Shown here in pieces: positions 7,501 through 13,070 of a DNA stretch of 17,664 bases. The notes under the pieces were generated by a model, which saw only the letters and a program-made list of their open reading frames with translations, was not told the DNA's origin and did not search any database. Each line of letters starts with the position of its first letter. Within the stretch, counting starts at the first letter, position 1. The translations under genes and the position numbers were made by a program. Source of the DNA: CAIUVD01 sp044338255 (lineage in GTDB: Bacteria > Planctomycetota > UBA11346); contig JBIILZ010000081.1 in assembly GCA_044338255.1 (NCBI GenBank), positions 1-17,664 of the forward strand. The letters run 5' to 3'.

Positions 7501-8161
7501 CGCCGCCGGCACGACCGCCGCCGCCGAGCGCCAGGCCTGGCATCTGGTCGAGGACCTTCGCGGCAATCTGTTCGCGCCGTACCGCGGCGCCCTCAACAGC
7601 AACATCCTCAAGGTCCATGGCGTGCAGCTGGCCACCGTCGGCGACACCGATCCCGATGATCCAACGACGCAATCGGTGATCTTCGAGGATGTCGAGGCTG
7701 GCATCTATCAGAAGGCGGTGATCAAGGATGATCGTCTGATCGGCGTGCTACTCTTCGGCGACACCACCGGCTTCGCGACCTATCGCGATCTCGTCGCCAA
7801 TCGCACCGAGCTCGAAGATCAGCGCGCCACCCTGCTGCGTGGCGGCAGCGCCGCGACGGCGGTGGATGGAGCCCTGGTCTGCTCCTGCAATCGCATCGGC
7901 GCCAACACCATTACCAAGGCTATCGCTGACGGATGTACGACCCTGGCGGCGGTCTGTGCGAAAACCGCTGCCGGCACCAGTTGCGGCTCATGCCGACCAG
8001 AAGTCGCGCAGCTGCTTGCCGCAAAGCTCCTTGCCGCAAAGCTCCTTGTCGCACAGCTCCTTTCCGCACAGCCCCTCGCCGCTGAGATGACTCCGGTAGT
8101 TGCGGCGAACAGCGTCAGCGGCACGAAGAGTCTCCCCGCCGAAAATCTGCTCAGCATCTGA
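4502..8161 (+). CDS. nasA: Assimilatory nitrate reductase fused to NADH/FAD reductase and BFD [2Fe-2S] domain
   Basis: A 1219-residue cytoplasmic enzyme predicted to reduce nitrate to nitrite with NAD(P)H. Residues 1-715 are a NasA/NarB-type molybdopterin oxidoreductase. The N-terminal [4Fe-4S] cysteines are C15, C18, C22 and C50. C144 in SRLCMST is the likely Mo ligand, and the C-terminal molybdopterin-binding domain spans about 592-712. Residues about 718-1110 are a pyridine-nucleotide-disulfide reductase of the NirB/NasB type, with an FAD loop IIGGGAAT at 722-729 and an NAD(P) loop VVIGGGLLGLEL at 865-876. Residues 1125-1170 are a BFD-like domain with C1127, C1129, C1161 and C1164. No siroheme domain follows, so it is not a nitrite reductase. 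In Klebsiella and Bacillus the reductase part is a separate subunit. A pentapeptide repeat tail ends the protein. AGGGG lies 11 bases before the ATG. Confidence 0.92.
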   Translation: MTTSRSAPTITKTICCYCGVGCGIEVLSDARGRLTLRGDASHPVNRGMLCSKGRTLLHVVAARSDRLSHPLVRLDRAFAPRRATWDSALAHVASEFTRIIAAHGPDAVAFYGSGQLLTEEYYVLNKLVKGYLGTNNLDTNSRLCMSTAVVGYKQTLGQDGPPTSYADIEVCDTFLVTGANPAWCHPIIWRRVEARKQADPQVRIVVIDPRRTATAEMADLHLQIHPGTDVQLHYGLGRQLLASGAADETYLAAHVDGLDAYRAACEPWTLEATAAVCGIAAADIAQAAEWLAGERRFLSMWTMGLNQSSVGVDKNVTLIDLSLLTGKIGKPGCGPFSLTGQPNAMGGREVGGLATLASNHRDFTKAADREEIARAWGVKDVPAKPGLTAVELFRALKAGTVKAVWILATNPVESMPDAQLIDEALQAAELVVVQDCYPTATTALAHVVLPAATWLEKSGTMTNSERRIGLLNPAATAPGEALPDSEILCRFAAAMGFGKGFSYTHPAQIFAEHAALSRGRDCDISGITWELLKHGSQQWPLPIGSGEEMASNSGMASNSERLYTDGHFHTATGRAQLKAPAVTWRCEVATPEYPLVLTTGRLRDQWHTMTKTGRVQKLTGHVPTPAVEIHPHDAARRGIDDGAIVTVRTVRGTVRVRAEVTPRIKAGTVFLPMHWGRLQGGPEGRINTTTNPSYDPQSKEPDLKFSAAEVQAYVPAPQRIVIIGGGAATWGFLEHHLAAGLRDTIEVFGDEPLPFYDRVQLPHLVDASRSWEHLVKGDQRSWHERSQGRYTFTPGCLITAIQRKSKEIIDAQGVHHPYDLLIIATGSRAAKLYQGPMPKTGVHFLRKKHDAEAIRALAGPGKRAVVIGGGLLGLELADALVEIGTDVTVLQRSERLMGRQLDAKAGTYLAQALSERGMHIRFKAQVESLVGNPGLTGVRLQDGTLLPADVVVFATGTAPNAELARQALITCSTGIIVDERLRTSDPAICALGEVSDYQGTAAGTTAAAERQAWHLVEDLRGNLFAPYRGALNSNILKVHGVQLATVGDTDPDDPTTQSVIFEDVEAGIYQKAVIKDDRLIGVLLFGDTTGFATYRDLVANRTELEDQRATLLRGGSAATAVDGALVCSCNRIGANTITKAIADGCTTLAAVCAKTAAGTSCGSCRPEVAQLLAAKLLAAKLLVAQLLSAQPLAAEMTPVVAANSVSGTKSLPAENLLSI
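6145..6180 (+). repeat. 18-bp tandem duplication inside nasA
   Basis: Two adjacent copies (6145-6162 and 6163-6180) differ only at the last base. They encode a duplicated MASNS motif at residues 549-559. The site lies in a linker just before the C-terminal part of the molybdopterin reductase, where an insertion should be tolerated. It looks like a recent slippage event. Confidence 0.9.
8012..8086 (+). repeat. 15-bp tandem repeat, five units, at the nasA 3' end
   Basis: Five 15-bp units (8012-8026, 8027-8041, 8042-8056, 8057-8071, 8072-8086) of the form CTCCTTGCCGCAAAG, with increasing divergence to the right. They encode LLAAK, LLAAK, LLVAQ, LLSAQ and PLAAE, an amphipathic helical extension directly after the [2Fe-2S] BFD domain. 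The repeat is in frame, so copy-number change would not break the protein. Confidence 0.9.
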
Positions 8162-8300
8162 TCGACGACGCGACAGTTGCCTGATTTTCGCGCAGCCGCG
8201 CTGTACGTTGGTCGATCATTTGCCCGACGGTATTTGTGTAAGTCATTATAAAGTCATAATTGTACATCCATGCTTCGAGTGGCGCGACAAACGCTACGTG
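8162..8300 (+). promoter_or_regulatory. Upstream region of the sigma-54 activator gene
   Basis: An AT-rich island (8231-8262) in GC-rich surroundings holds TATAAA at 8247-8252 and CATAAT at 8255-8260, possible -10 elements. Two copies of AAGTCATWAT (8240-8249 and 8251-8260) lie 11 bases apart, about one helical turn, and could be an operator. TTGG at 8208-8211 and TTTGC at 8219-8223 have the GG-N10-GC spacing of a sigma-54 element but a poor middle match. No strong ribosome site precedes the ATG at 8301. Confidence 0.35.
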
Positions 8301-9821
8301 ATGCAACAGATCACTATGCATACCTGGCCTACCCGCGTTGGAACCGTCCTCCATATGCTCGACCCCGCGGTGGGGCCGCGGCTAATCCTCGATCGTTTGT
8401 GGATCGAAGTCGCCAACTGGAAAACCATCGGCGGCATCTGGCTGCACTGCCGGCCCGGCCATCTCACGCCCTCGGGGGCCTTCCTGGTTGGAGAGCCGCC
8501 AGACTCCGCCGATGAGATCGCGGCCTTGGCAACCACTGCCACCGCGCCCATCGCCACCGACGGCCTGCCGGTGGTCGCGCGTCAGCTCAAAGACGGCAAC
8601 GTCACCATCGCCGTGCTCCTCGTCAGTCACCGCAACAGCGAAGACGCGGCCGCATTCCTTGTCGACGTCATCAGCCGCTACTGCATGGACCGCCTGCGCG
8701 TGCAGCTCGAGGTCAGCGAACTCGCCGAAGAGAACCAGGTACTACGCGGAGCCCTGACCGTCGACGTGCGGCAGAGCGACATCCTCAGCAACAGCGGGAC
8801 CATGAACTCGCTCATCCAGTCGGCGATCCGCGCCGCGGCCTCGACGGCAACCGTGGTCATCCATGGCGAAACCGGCACCGGCAAGGAACTGCTCGCGAAG
8901 CTCATCCATGCCCACAGCCACCGCGCCCACAAACCGCTGGTGTCGATCAATGCCGGAGCGCTCTCGCCAACGTTGCTGGAAAGCGAACTGTTCGGCCACG
9001 CCAAAGGGGCCTTCACCGGCGCCGATCATGACCGCAAAGGCCTCTTCGAAGTCGCCCATGGCGGGACGCTGTTCCTCGATGAAGTCGGCGAGATCACCCT
9101 CGAAGCCCAGGTCCGGCTGCTGCGCGTTCTCCAGGAGCGAACCTTCACCCGTGTCGGCGACCATACCCCGATCGCCAGCGACGTGCGCATCATCGCCGCC
9201 ACCCATCGCGACCTGGCAGCAGAGGTCAAGACCGGGCGCTTCCGCGAAGACCTGTTCTATCGACTGAACGTGGTCAACTTGCAGGTTCCCGCGCTGCGTG
9301 AGCGGCGCGAGGACATCCCCCTCCTGGTCAACCATTTCCTGCAAAAATACAATCGCCAGAATTACAAGAACGTCGACGAGGTGCCGCGCAACGTCCTCGA
9401 GATGCTGATCAACTACCCCTGGCCGGGCAACATCCGCGAGCTCGAGAATTGCGTCCAGAAGTGCGTCGTGCTCGCCCCCGGCACGGTGCTCATCGAAGAG
9501 CTGATCCCGGCGACCATCAAATCCTACAGCGACAACCTGCCGCAGACCCAGCGCGTCACCACCCGCGACCTGCCCGGTGGCGATCCTCATCAGCTGCTGG
9601 CGGATGCCCTGGTGCGTTTCGCCGATCTCGCCTCGCCCGACATCCAAGCCATCTTCGAGCACACCGAGCGGGTGCTGATCGAACACACCCTCAACCGCGA
9701 ACGCGGCGTCAAGCTCCGCGCCGCCAAACTGCTAGGCATCAACCGCGTGACCCTCGACCGCAAACTGGTCGAATACGACATCAACGTCAAACGCGGCAAA
9801 GGCGTCGTCGAGCTTGTCTAA
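8301..9821 (+). CDS. Sigma-54-dependent activator (GAF-like, AAA+, Fis HTH)
   Basis: A 506-residue bacterial enhancer-binding protein that would remodel sigma-54 RNA polymerase, most likely at the nrt and nas promoters upstream. The central AAA+ domain has Walker A GETGTGKE at 189-196, the sigma-54-contacting GAFTGA loop at 236-241, Walker B GTLFLDEVGE at 255-264, the arginine-finger region FREDLFYRL at 314-322 and sensor II PGNIRELEN at 375-383. A Fis-type helix-turn-helix lies at about 466-490. The first 130 residues are not a receiver domain. They look like a GAF-type sensor joined by a helical linker (132-152), as in NifA-like proteins. It could therefore sense a small molecule rather than a kinase signal, though which one is unknown. 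An in-frame ATG exists at 8100 inside nasA, but 8301 avoids overlap and starts the conserved-looking sequence; GTG 8298 and ATG 8316 are alternatives. Confidence 0.9.
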   Translation: MQQITMHTWPTRVGTVLHMLDPAVGPRLILDRLWIEVANWKTIGGIWLHCRPGHLTPSGAFLVGEPPDSADEIAALATTATAPIATDGLPVVARQLKDGNVTIAVLLVSHRNSEDAAAFLVDVISRYCMDRLRVQLEVSELAEENQVLRGALTVDVRQSDILSNSGTMNSLIQSAIRAAASTATVVIHGETGTGKELLAKLIHAHSHRAHKPLVSINAGALSPTLLESELFGHAKGAFTGADHDRKGLFEVAHGGTLFLDEVGEITLEAQVRLLRVLQERTFTRVGDHTPIASDVRIIAATHRDLAAEVKTGRFREDLFYRLNVVNLQVPALRERREDIPLLVNHFLQKYNRQNYKNVDEVPRNVLEMLINYPWPGNIRELENCVQKCVVLAPGTVLIEELIPATIKSYSDNLPQTQRVTTRDLPGGDPHQLLADALVRFADLASPDIQAIFEHTERVLIEHTLNRERGVKLRAAKLLGINRVTLDRKLVEYDINVKRGKGVVELV

Positions 9822-9839
9822 CAGGGGCTCGCGCCCCTG
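9822..9839 (+). terminator. Hairpin directly after the activator stop codon
   Basis: CAGGGGC and GCCCCTG form a perfect seven-pair stem with loop TCGC, starting one base after the TAA. No T-run follows, so intrinsic termination may be weak. It could protect the 3' end of the mRNA or act with the two hairpins that follow. Confidence 0.5.
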
Positions 9840-9865
9840 AGTACCCCCGGCCTTTGTCGGAGCTC

Positions 9866-9926
9866 ATTTTCAGCGCTGCGCGCTGAAAATGTGGCGGGAT
9901 CGGCTTCGCCGATTTTATCCCGCCAC
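9866..9926. repeat. Two adjoining perfect inverted repeats
   Basis: ATTTTCAGCGC (9866-9876) pairs perfectly with GCGCTGAAAAT (9880-9890) across a three-base loop. Immediately next, GTGGCGGGAT (9891-9900) pairs perfectly with ATCCCGCCAC (9917-9926) and encloses a small CGGC-TTC-GCCG hairpin. The first has A/T-rich ends on both sides, which would suit a bidirectional terminator for the plus-strand activator and for minus-strand transcription from the right. Confidence 0.6.
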
Positions 9927-10024
9927 CGCTCCTCGGCGGCCGATGAGTTCAGTTGGGGGTTATATGACGGTTGGGTTGTGGGATGGCCTTCGGCGTTTTT
10001 TTTGGCGACGTGGATTCACGAGAA

Positions 10025-10292
10025 CAACAACCCAGGGCATCGCCCTGGATCCCACGAGAATATGCGGGTCTTGGCCCTCATGATGGGGATTCGATCCGAG
10101 GCCAACAACCCAGGGCATCGCCCTGGAGCCCACGAGATCATGCGGGTCGTGGCCCTCATGATGAGGATTCAATCCGAGACCAACAACCCAGGGCATCGCC
10201 CTGGAGCCCACGAGAACATGCGGGTCGTGGCCCTCATGATGAGAATTCGATCCGAGACCAACAACCCAGGGCATCGCCCTGGAGCCCACGTC
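10025..10292. repeat. 78-bp tandem repeat, three units plus a partial fourth
   Basis: Units begin at 10025, 10103, 10181 and 10259, each with CAACAACCCAGGGCATCGCC. The period is exactly 78, a multiple of three, so frames stay open on both strands (26 residues per unit). Each full unit holds a perfect palindromic hairpin CCAGGGC-ATC-GCCCTGG. The second and third units also hold the perfect dyad CCTCATGATGAGG or a one-base variant of it. There are no spacers of unique sequence, so it is not CRISPR. Coding is doubtful, since no ribosome site or domain is seen. The stretch 9927-10024 before it shows nothing recognisable. Confidence 0.85.
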
Positions 10293-10338
10293 ATCTCACG
10301 TTCGCGATCGAGGCCATACTAACCAAGAAAGGCGTGGT

Positions 10339-10447
10339 ATAAAAACGGCGAGAGTCGTGCATATGCAAGGCGCCGGGAGCCGACGCTTAGCAACGCTAAG
10401 CTAGGCTTCCGGCAACGCCGCAGATGCGCGGCTATCGCCGTTTTTAT
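10339..10447 (-). terminator. REP-like long inverted repeat with terminator character
   Basis: ATAAAAACGGCGA (10339-10351) and TCGCCGTTTTTAT (10435-10447) are perfect 13-base inverted arms around about 83 bases that can fold further, including CTTAG-CAACG-CTAAG at 10386-10400. Read on the minus strand, the stem ends in a T-run, fitting a terminator for the lipoprotein gene, whose TAA lies inside the first arm. A 24-base stretch at 10419-10442 recurs at 17267-17290 with one mismatch, so this is a dispersed element rather than a plain terminator. Confidence 0.6.
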
Positions 10448-10815
10448 GGGCGGGAGATGCCGCGGGGGGGGGAGCCGGTGCCGAGGTGGTCTTCGGACCA
10501 GGCGATTTGAAGGCGGAGGGCTTCGTCGAGGCGGCGGATCGAGAGTTCGCTCTTGGCGTCGTTGGCGGGCATCAGACGGTAGTACGCGACGGTATAGCCC
10601 TGTTGCGTGCGCAGGGTGATATAGCCGTCTTCTTCGCGCAGCATCGACTGGACGACGACGAACTGATCGCGAGACAGTTGCGTGATCAGGACCTTCTCCT
10701 CGGCGCTGAGTACCACTGGCGGGGCCACCGAACGCGCGCAACCGGCAAGCAGGACGATGGCGATGGCGATGATGAGGATGCCGATACGCATGGGGAGAAG
10801 ATTATGGGTGGTCAT
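10444..10815 (-). CDS. Small lipoprotein of unknown function
   Basis: A 123-residue protein with a lipoprotein signal: positive start, hydrophobic run at 11-22 and lipobox LLAGC with Cys26 as the likely lipidation site. The rest is a short soluble domain rich in charged residues; I do not recognise its family. The start ATG at 10815 is chosen because GGAG lies seven bases upstream. It overlaps the end of the preceding gene by 14 bases, which implies translational coupling. ATG at 10791 is an alternative but has no ribosome site. A longer in-frame extension to 10995 reads through the 12-bp repeats of the upstream gene and looks like a shadow. The location would be the periplasmic face of the inner or outer membrane. 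Confidence 0.72.
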   Translation of the reverse strand: MTTHNLLPMRIGILIIAIAIVLLAGCARSVAPPVVLSAEEKVLITQLSRDQFVVVQSMLREEDGYITLRTQQGYTVAYYRLMPANDAKSELSIRRLDEALRLQIAWSEDHLGTGSPPRGISRP

Positions 10816-12433
10816 GTGCCGACTCCAGTGGGACCTTGGCGTCAGAAACGGGAGCTGAAACGGGAGAGGAAACGGGAGAGGAAACGGGAGAGGAAACGGG
10901 AGAGGACAGCTGACCGGGGATGAACAGCGCGGTCGCGGCTCCGGCATTGGCGAACGGCAGGGCTCCGAGCGCATCTGTCCATGCCGGCGCGCCATCGAGG
11001 ATCAGCAACGAGCACGCCGGTTCGTCGGGACGCGGAAGGATCACCGCGATCTTCGGCAGCAATGAGCGATGGGCGGTCTGCCCGGCGAAGGTGACCTGAC
11101 GATCATCCCAGGTCAGCGGCAGCTGCTTGGCCCAGGCCCGCGTCAGGCGATTGCTGCGCGACGAGCCGATCAGGATCAGGTGATGTCCACGCCAATCGCC
11201 GGCCCGCCAATCGACATCGCGGATCCGCGGAGGCAGGCCGCGCGCATGCGCCGCCCAGGCGTTGACGAATTGCCCAGCGAGGGTCTCGGCATCCTCCTTG
11301 GCGCTGCGATGCTCATCGCTGCCGACCACGACCACGAACGGGCCCGTCGCCCAGACGCTGAGGGCGCTGCTGGCGGTGACTTCGACCCGCATCACCGAAT
11401 TGCGCCACGCCGTCGGCTGGGCGAGTTCATCCGTGGCGGTCAGCAGCTGCGCGCCGGCCGTGCCCGACAATCCCGCCGCCCGCACCGCCGCCAAGGCCAA
11501 GGGTATGCGCCGCACCGCCGCGCCGCTGGCGGTGCCATCGCCGGCAGCCTGGACCTCGACCACCGTCACCCCGGCGGTGGCGGCGGCGGTGAGCCAGGAG
11601 ACGGGCAACGGCGGCCAATGCGATTTCGTGACCAGGCCGGCGACCTGCGGACGTATGACCACCGCGACCTTCAGCGGCTGCGCCGGGATCGCCGGTTGCA
11701 CCGGGATCGGCGGCTGCGCCGGGATCGCCGGTTGCGCCGAAATCGCCGGCACAGTGACGCGTACCGGCTGCACGCTGGTATCGACGGGATCGCGATAGGC
11801 CAACAACTGCGTGCCGATCTTCACCGGCGCGACCACCGTCGCCGTCCCGGCCGCCGTCACTGGCGACCAGGCTTCGAGCTGTTCGACGATCCGTCGCAAT
11901 GCCTGATCGTCGGCAATGGTGGCGACGAGCTGCGGCGCCAACAGCTCGCTGGCCTGCTCTGCTAATAACCACGGCAAGGCGGCGGTCTCGCCGCTGGCGC
12001 GCAGACGCGCTACCGCGAGGGTCGCACGGCCGTAGAGCGCCTGGTGATCACCCAGCTCACGCTGGCTGCGCGCCACCAGGCGATGCTGAGCGTCGGAAAC
12101 CCGTACGCGCAGCACCGGCACCTGCGTGCCGCTGCCATTGGGAACCATCGCGACGGTGATGCCCGCGGCCAACTGCCCGCGGGTCTGCACGGGGATTTCA
12201 CTGACTGCCAACAGTGCTTGGCCGGCGACGAGGGCCACCGACACGAACCACGGCCCGCCCTCATCGATCTCGTCGGCACGTACCGTGGCGCGATACAGCA
12301 AGCCCGGACGCACCCACGGATCAGCACGAGTGATGAGGATCTGCGGCTCGGCGGCGAGCGCGGATGTCGCGCTCGCGAGGCCAAGGATGGCCACCGCGCC
12401 GGCGCACATAAATGCCCGGATCAGGTCGCGCAT
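10802..12433 (-). CDS. Secreted protein of unknown function with Pro-rich repeats
   Basis: A 543-residue protein with a Sec signal peptide (1-28, cut after SALA). Residues about 30-125 look like a beta-rich domain. Residues 234-253 are a proline-rich linker of six-residue repeats (QPAIPA type). Residues about 260-505 form a second globular region, with VVVVGSDEHRS at 367-377 and LILIGSSRSNRLTRAWAKQLP at 418-438. That last block recalls the C-terminal segment of some prolyl-oligopeptidase-type exported proteins, but no catalytic triad is seen, so I assign no function. The tail (509-530) is SSPV repeats. The start ATG at 12433 overlaps the upstream gene's stop by 13 bases and the 3' end overlaps the lipoprotein gene, so the three are probably one operon. 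Confidence 0.75.
   Translation of the reverse strand: MRDLIRAFMCAGAVAILGLASATSALAAEPQILITRADPWVRPGLLYRATVRADEIDEGGPWFVSVALVAGQALLAVSEIPVQTRGQLAAGITVAMVPNGSGTQVPVLRVRVSDAQHRLVARSQRELGDHQALYGRATLAVARLRASGETAALPWLLAEQASELLAPQLVATIADDQALRRIVEQLEAWSPVTAAGTATVVAPVKIGTQLLAYRDPVDTSVQPVRVTVPAISAQPAIPAQPPIPVQPAIPAQPLKVAVVIRPQVAGLVTKSHWPPLPVSWLTAAATAGVTVVEVQAAGDGTASGAAVRRIPLALAAVRAAGLSGTAGAQLLTATDELAQPTAWRNSVMRVEVTASSALSVWATGPFVVVVGSDEHRSAKEDAETLAGQFVNAWAAHARGLPPRIRDVDWRAGDWRGHHLILIGSSRSNRLTRAWAKQLPLTWDDRQVTFAGQTAHRSLLPKIAVILPRPDEPACSLLILDGAPAWTDALGALPFANAGAATALFIPGQLSSPVSSPVSSPVSSPVSAPVSDAKVPLESAHDHP
10845..10904 (-). repeat. 12-bp tandem repeat, four perfect units plus one variant
   Basis: GAAACGGGAGAG occurs four times without change at 10857-10904, preceded by a variant ending CT at 10845-10856. 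On the coding strand it encodes SSPV repeats at the C terminus of the secreted protein. Perfect identity suggests recent expansion, and the count may vary between strains without shifting the frame. Confidence 0.92.
11677..11748 (-). repeat. 18-bp tandem repeat, four units, in the secreted protein gene
   Basis: Units at 11677-11694, 11695-11712, 11713-11730 and 11731-11748 are similar copies. The first and third are identical, and the second and fourth begin GTTGC. On the minus strand they encode six-residue proline repeats (QPAIPA, QPPIPV and variants), a probable extended linker between two domains. Confidence 0.9.
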
Positions 12434-12948
12434 GCCTCAGCCATGATGCTCGGATACAATTGCTGATAGGCGACATAATCGCCGGCGATGCGGCCGATGC
12501 GTTCGATGATCGAGCCCGTCAAGGGTTTGACGACCTTGCCCGGTACGCCAGCGAGCAGATGGCCATCAGGCACCACCAGACCCTCGGGCACCACGCAGCC
12601 GGCGGCGACCAGGCAGCGCGCGCCGATGCTCGCGCCATCAAGGACCCGCGCACCCATGCCCACCAAGGTCCCGGTGCCGATGCTGCAGGCGTGGACGATG
12701 GCGCCATGGCCCATGCTGACTTCGTCGGCCATCACGCACGGCAGCCGCCGGCTGAGATGCACCACGCACAGATCCTGAACGTTGCAGCGGTTGCCGAACA
12801 CCACGCGGTTGATGTCGGCGCGGATCACCGCCCCGAACCACACCGAACAATCGACCCCGAACGTAATGTCGCCGATAAGCGTGGCATTCGGTGCCAGGAA
12901 ACGCGGGAGCTGGGGAGCGACGCCGGCGATGGGGAGGATGACAGGCAT
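12421..12948 (-). CDS. Gamma-carbonic-anhydrase-like hexapeptide protein
   Basis: A 175-residue left-handed beta-helix protein of the gamma-carbonic anhydrase-like (YrdA/PaaY) family, normally a trimer with metal sites between subunits. The three metal-binding histidines are present as H64, H81 and H86, and the supporting active-site residues R43, D45 and Q58 are also kept. Hexapeptide-type turns run through about 20-135, with a C-terminal helix after 145. Length fits the family. Many such proteins have no proven carbonic anhydrase activity, so the reaction is inferred. ATG at 12948 is chosen because the conserved MPVILPIAG-type start begins there. An upstream in-frame ATG at 13017 adds 23 residues with no family likeness. 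It is the first gene of the overlapping minus-strand trio; its link with the two exported proteins is unexplained. Confidence 0.87.
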   Translation of the reverse strand: MPVILPIAGVAPQLPRFLAPNATLIGDITFGVDCSVWFGAVIRADINRVVFGNRCNVQDLCVVHLSRRLPCVMADEVSMGHGAIVHACSIGTGTLVGMGARVLDGASIGARCLVAAGCVVPEGLVVPDGHLLAGVPGKVVKPLTGSIIERIGRIAGDYVAYQQLYPSIMAEACAT

Positions 12949-13070
12949 GGCGTCAGCCTGGGGGGAATTGGCTGATTGCCAACCTTCCTGCAAAAGACGC
13001 GACCGCCTATTGCCCATCTAATCAATCGCCCGGCAAACGCCGATTGGCGGCGAGCGCGGCGGCCGAGATT
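12949..13070. promoter_or_regulatory. Divergent promoter region with a perfect dyad
   Basis: This spacer separates the minus-strand gamma-CA operon from the plus-strand GAF regulator. TTGGC-TGATT-GCCAA at 12968-12982 is a perfect dyad, 20 bases from the gamma-CA start, and could be an operator for the divergent regulator. No convincing -35/-10 pair stands out. The regulator may also start at TTG 13044, inside this stretch. Confidence 0.35.

Noticed and set aside
8208..8223. Third sigma-54 promoter before the activator gene
   Set aside because: GG-N10-GC spacing and TTTGC are present, but four central consensus bases (CACG) are missing, so it is kept only as a weak note in the upstream-region entry.
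8100..8300. Upstream start (ATG 8100) for the sigma-54 activator
   Set aside because: It would overlap the end of nasA by 62 bases and add a low-complexity, Arg/Ser/Cys-rich stretch unlike the family, so the start at 8301 is preferred.
8742..9686. Minus-strand open frame of 314 codons opposite the sigma-54 activator
   Set aside because: It mirrors the conserved AAA+ domain and has no recognisable protein features or ribosome site.
10025..10292. CRISPR array
   Set aside because: Repeats are directly contiguous 78-bp units without unique spacers, and no cas genes are present.
9891..10322. Plus-strand frame of 143 codons through the 78-bp repeats, and its minus-strand counterpart
   Set aside because: Openness is explained by a repeat period divisible by three. 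There is no ribosome site, domain or signal, and the start lies within hairpin sequence. I list the region as a repeat and leave translation as a test.
10816..10995. N-terminal extension of the small lipoprotein with a Pro-Leu-Pro-Phe repeat
   Set aside because: It is the shadow of the SSPV-coding 12-bp repeats in the upstream gene, and it would bury the lipoprotein signal inside the protein.
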